Of a stretch of 64,000 nt of DNA, positions 61,141 through 64,000 are shown piece by piece. The position numbers and the translations under genes are program-made. How positions within the stretch are numbered: position 1 is the first letter of the stretch; the number at the start of each line of letters is the position of its first letter. The DNA comes from Ulota crispa. Taxonomy: Eukaryota > Streptophyta > Bryopsida > Orthotrichales > Orthotrichaceae. The stretch spans positions 21,858,471 to 21,922,470 of the forward strand of contig OY987247.1 in the NCBI GenBank assembly GCA_963920765.1, given 5' to 3'. Under the pieces are notes generated by a model. The model ran no database searches, was not told where the DNA came from, and worked only from the letters and a program-made list of their open reading frames with translations.

Positions 61141-61849
61141 CGTCATAATTTGTAGACAGCCACATAGGACAACCATTTTTACCAAAAGGTAAAACATTTG
61201 GAAACCCTAAAACCTTACTCAATGACCTTGTCTATGACCATTGACATTTGTCATACACAACATGCAACGTCATACAAACAGCACAATGACTAAAGCCCAA
61301 AATGTGTTAGACAAGACAACCCTAGTCAAATTGCACCTCACCTCAAACGCAATTTTGCATCTTGAAATTTTGGCTACTTTATAAATTTTCCTCTTTGTTT
61401 TTACAATAGAGTTTTGGTGCAACCAAATTTATTAAGAACATTTGCAAAATTTAGCTAGATTTATTACCAGTGGCGTGTACGCCCTTCAAAGCAAGGTTTT
61501 TTTTTTTTTGAGAAGTGTTGAATTATTGATTTAGAATTTTCTAGCAGTCCTCCTAATTTCAAGTTTCATCCACCTAATTGATAGAAAATATCGCATTTGC
61601 ACAAATTTCATGTCTATAATTTGGTATTCATCCACAATATGGCAATTTCATGTAAGATTATTTTTTAGTGTGAAGTTTTTTTTTTGGAATTTCATCAAAT
61701 ATGTTTGGCACATTTTAAAGCTAGATTTTTTTTGTGGGGTGCAATTGAGCACTTTGTTGCCAAAAATAAAACCACAGCTTCAAATAGGATGATATGTTCA
61801 TTTTGCAAAAAACCTATATCCATGAACAATTCTCTATCTTACTAATTTT

Positions 61850-62560
61850 TCCTTGATCATGTTAATTATAAAATCAATATACAAGGAACTTTGAAATTGT
61901 TTGGAAATGTATTTTTAGAAAGAAAATTTTGCTTATGTTTGCCTCCTTTATATCCATGCAATCAAAATATCAAATCTCTAAAATTTCACTTATGTTTTTT
62001 AATAAACTTCCTTGTAAAACCATGATTTTGACCCAAACTAAACAACAACAAAAATATTCTAGATTTTAGTAAATGAAAAATTAAGTATTTCATTGTGATT
62101 GCACAATGATGACACAAAAAATAAAATTGGACAAAATGGCAATTATGTCCTTTGTTTTACAAACTTCCCTAAATGCCATGAGAGGGGCAACAATTTTTCT
62201 AGTAGAGCACTCTCTAGTAAATCTTGGAGCAAAATTCACTAGAAATATTCATTTAAAAACAATTTAAGGACATTTTCAATACCCGTAAGTATAGTTCTCC
62301 ATTTACTTATGTGTGTTGTGTCCTTCCATTTTGTTTTTTGTGGTGACAAGTATTTTAGATTTGACATGTAAAAAGAGTATTGAAAGAGTTGAAGTTATTC
62401 TTGTAGTACTAACCCCCTCTTGATAAAAAAATTATAAGCATTAAATCTAAAAGTGACATTTACATTCATTTTTGGTTGTCATCTACAACATACCTACTTT
62501 GAGTTTGAATTAGAGTTGTTAGAGTTTGAGATGATTTGTTACAAGTTCTCAAAGTGAATT
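61850..62560 (+). repeat. Third-site copy of the AT-rich repeat
   Basis: TTTGGAAATGTATTTTTAGAAAG, CTTATGTGTGTTGTGTCCTTC, GTGGTGACAAGTATTTTAGA and TACCTACTTTGAGTTTGAATT follow the order of 59.5-59.95 kb and, inverted, of 50.1-50.4 kb. Confidence 0.65.
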
Positions 62561-63440
62561 CATATATATATTTACGTACCACACTTTTTTTACTATTCTA
62601 CCACACCAACTATGTATGGCCCATATTAATGATATTATGGAAATTGTGGACCATGGACAAGTCATCACCAAATTCATGAATCACCTTCTCATAGAAGTTA
62701 TATCTTTAGCCCTAATTTTGATTATCAAATCTTCCTTGTACTAACTATTATCAAGTCTAAATCATGCAAATTTAAATCTTGAAATCAATACTATGAGCAA
62801 TAACAACGGAAAATCCTTAGCTAACATTACACAACTTCTGTGTGAAGTTTTATTTTCAATACAATGAAGTCTTATCTGAGATCCAAGCTTACTATAATAT
62901 CATAAATGTTCATTATAAATAACACGTGTGGTAGAATAGTAAAAAGGGTCTGGTACATGTATCTATTAATTTTCATGAAATTTCCATCTCATGTTATAGT
63001 AACAAAAAAACCCAAGAAACTCAAGAACAATCTTTGACATGCATATCTTATTTTTTAGTCTCCAATCACCATGGTAGAGGTTCTCAAACATGCAAGCAAC
63101 TAAAGAAACATTTTCAAATGTTACTTTCCATTGCATAAATACATGCCTTCTTCTTATCATGGGGTAATGGAATAGAATATTAACAAATTGAAGCAAATAC
63201 ACTCTACAAAACAAGAAGAGCACTTGAACATTTACTTCAACATTGTCACAGTCAGAAGGCATGTGGTAAATAAGACTGCACATTTATTGTAGTACTCACT
63301 ACACTATACTTTTCATTCTCCAACCACTAAATGGAATTGTACAATTTATTGGTTTCAAAAAGCACTATAGTACTACGTAATCATTATGTGTATCCTTCAC
63401 TTCATTCATCATATTGGGCTTCAAAACCTAGTTTACCAAG
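62561..63440. other. AT-rich sequence without a recognised feature
   Basis: No gene, RNA gene or repeat could be supported here. Confidence 0.4.
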
Positions 63441-64000
63441 ACCATATACTATTCTAAAGACACAAGATCACTTTGCATCCTACTAGGTCCCACTTCATCA
63501 TTATTGTTTCCCTTTGGAAGGGGGCGCAAATTGAGCTCCCCAATACTTGGACGCAATACCATCCTCCAAACTTGAGATTGGGTTTGGCAAGCTAGTTTGT
63601 CCTTTCCAAGCACGGCCCTCAAAACCCGCAAATCTTGTAGCTCTTATAATGCTCTTCAAACATCTAGACTATGCTCTTCAAGGAGAAAATCTATTGCATC
63701 ATCCTTGAAGTTTTCCCTCCACTAAGACATAGAAATTGACAAGCTCTTTGCAATGCTAGGAATGTCTTTGTCAATGTTGTTGGTACAACCATTGTCCATG
63801 GATGAATTGATGAGGATTCCATCACGCCTCCAAGTTAGTCTTTTTGGATGTGACCCAAATCATAATTGTTTATTGATTTCATCCCAATGCCTATTGAAGC
63901 ATTGATAAAAGAATTGTTTTTTACCCAAAGCCAATCCATGATTTGATTTGAGGATATTGTTGCCTCCTTGAAAGACAAGAAGAATTGATATTGATCTCAT
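63441..64000 (-). pseudogene. Unidentified coding remnant, continues beyond the window
   Basis: Reading leftwards from the window end: MRSISILLVFQGGNNILKSN, KKQFFYQCFNRHWDEINKQL, a stop, then RLTWRRDGILINSSMDNG, DIPSIAKSLSISMS, a stop, and RVLRAVLGKDKLACQTQSQV, PSIGELNLRPLPKGNNNDEV. The fragment is protein-like over nearly 180 codons with four or five stops, and slightly richer in G+C than its surroundings. No family recognised. Confidence 0.4.

Noticed and set aside
1..64000. Integrated plant virus copies or intact retrotransposon polyproteins
   Set aside because: No reverse transcriptase, integrase, coat or movement protein motif was recognised on either strand.

Overview
This is eukaryotic, almost certainly land-plant, nuclear DNA from a large repeat-rich genome. 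It is AT-rich, has plant-type introns with GT-AG borders, and is dominated by decayed CACTA (En/Spm, CMC) DNA transposons with their TNP2/DUF4218/DUF4216 transposases. Retroelement debris, a tRNA-derived SINE, MITE-like insertions and tandem satellite arrays make up much of the rest. I see no intact ordinary host gene and cannot name the species. One assembly gap of 200 N lies at 27793-27992.

The main result is that most of the first 47 kb reads as nested transposons. Element C (6781-28096, about 21.3 kb) has CACTA termini and an AAG target duplication. It sits inside a ~123-bp satellite array, and removing it rejoins one monomer. That array (4700-6780 plus 28097-30060) appears to be an internal part of an older CACTA element A. 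A's transposase remains run leftwards off the window start, and its right terminus is at 41022. A in turn is inserted, with target ATG, in a ~150-bp tandem array (41023-43140). That array looks like the interior of a third CACTA element B, which ends at 47378 and is itself inserted in a retroelement-like remnant (47379-49171). Smaller insertions sit inside these: a 630-bp terminal-inverted-repeat element in A's transposase (2039-2668), a 2.1-kb TG...CA element in C's transposase (10805-12924), and a ~2.1-kb insertion carrying a SINE in A's second gene.

A and C share an architecture: a TNP2 transposase reads leftwards and a second, intron-containing gene reads rightwards, with a spacer between them. 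In A the spacer holds a satellite array; in B the array likewise lies upstream of the second gene. In C the rightward gene or genes include a Ptta/En/Spm-like transposase section. Farther right lies an FCP1/NIF-phosphatase-like section whose catalytic aspartates are lost, a likely captured host fragment.

The last 15 kb (about 49.7-64 kb) is different. It is an old, roughly palindromic duplication. Two members of an unidentified gene family face each other (52190-53738 on +, 58177-55570 on -). Their upstream regions share an AT-rich repeat and a GC-rich box, and these recur at 51.2 kb and 61-62.5 kb. The minus-strand copy encodes a coiled coil and a RING-H2-like zinc finger. It is nearly intact apart from one clear stop codon, a frame change near its C-terminus, and a 172-bp palindromic CACTA MITE whose removal restores the reading frame.
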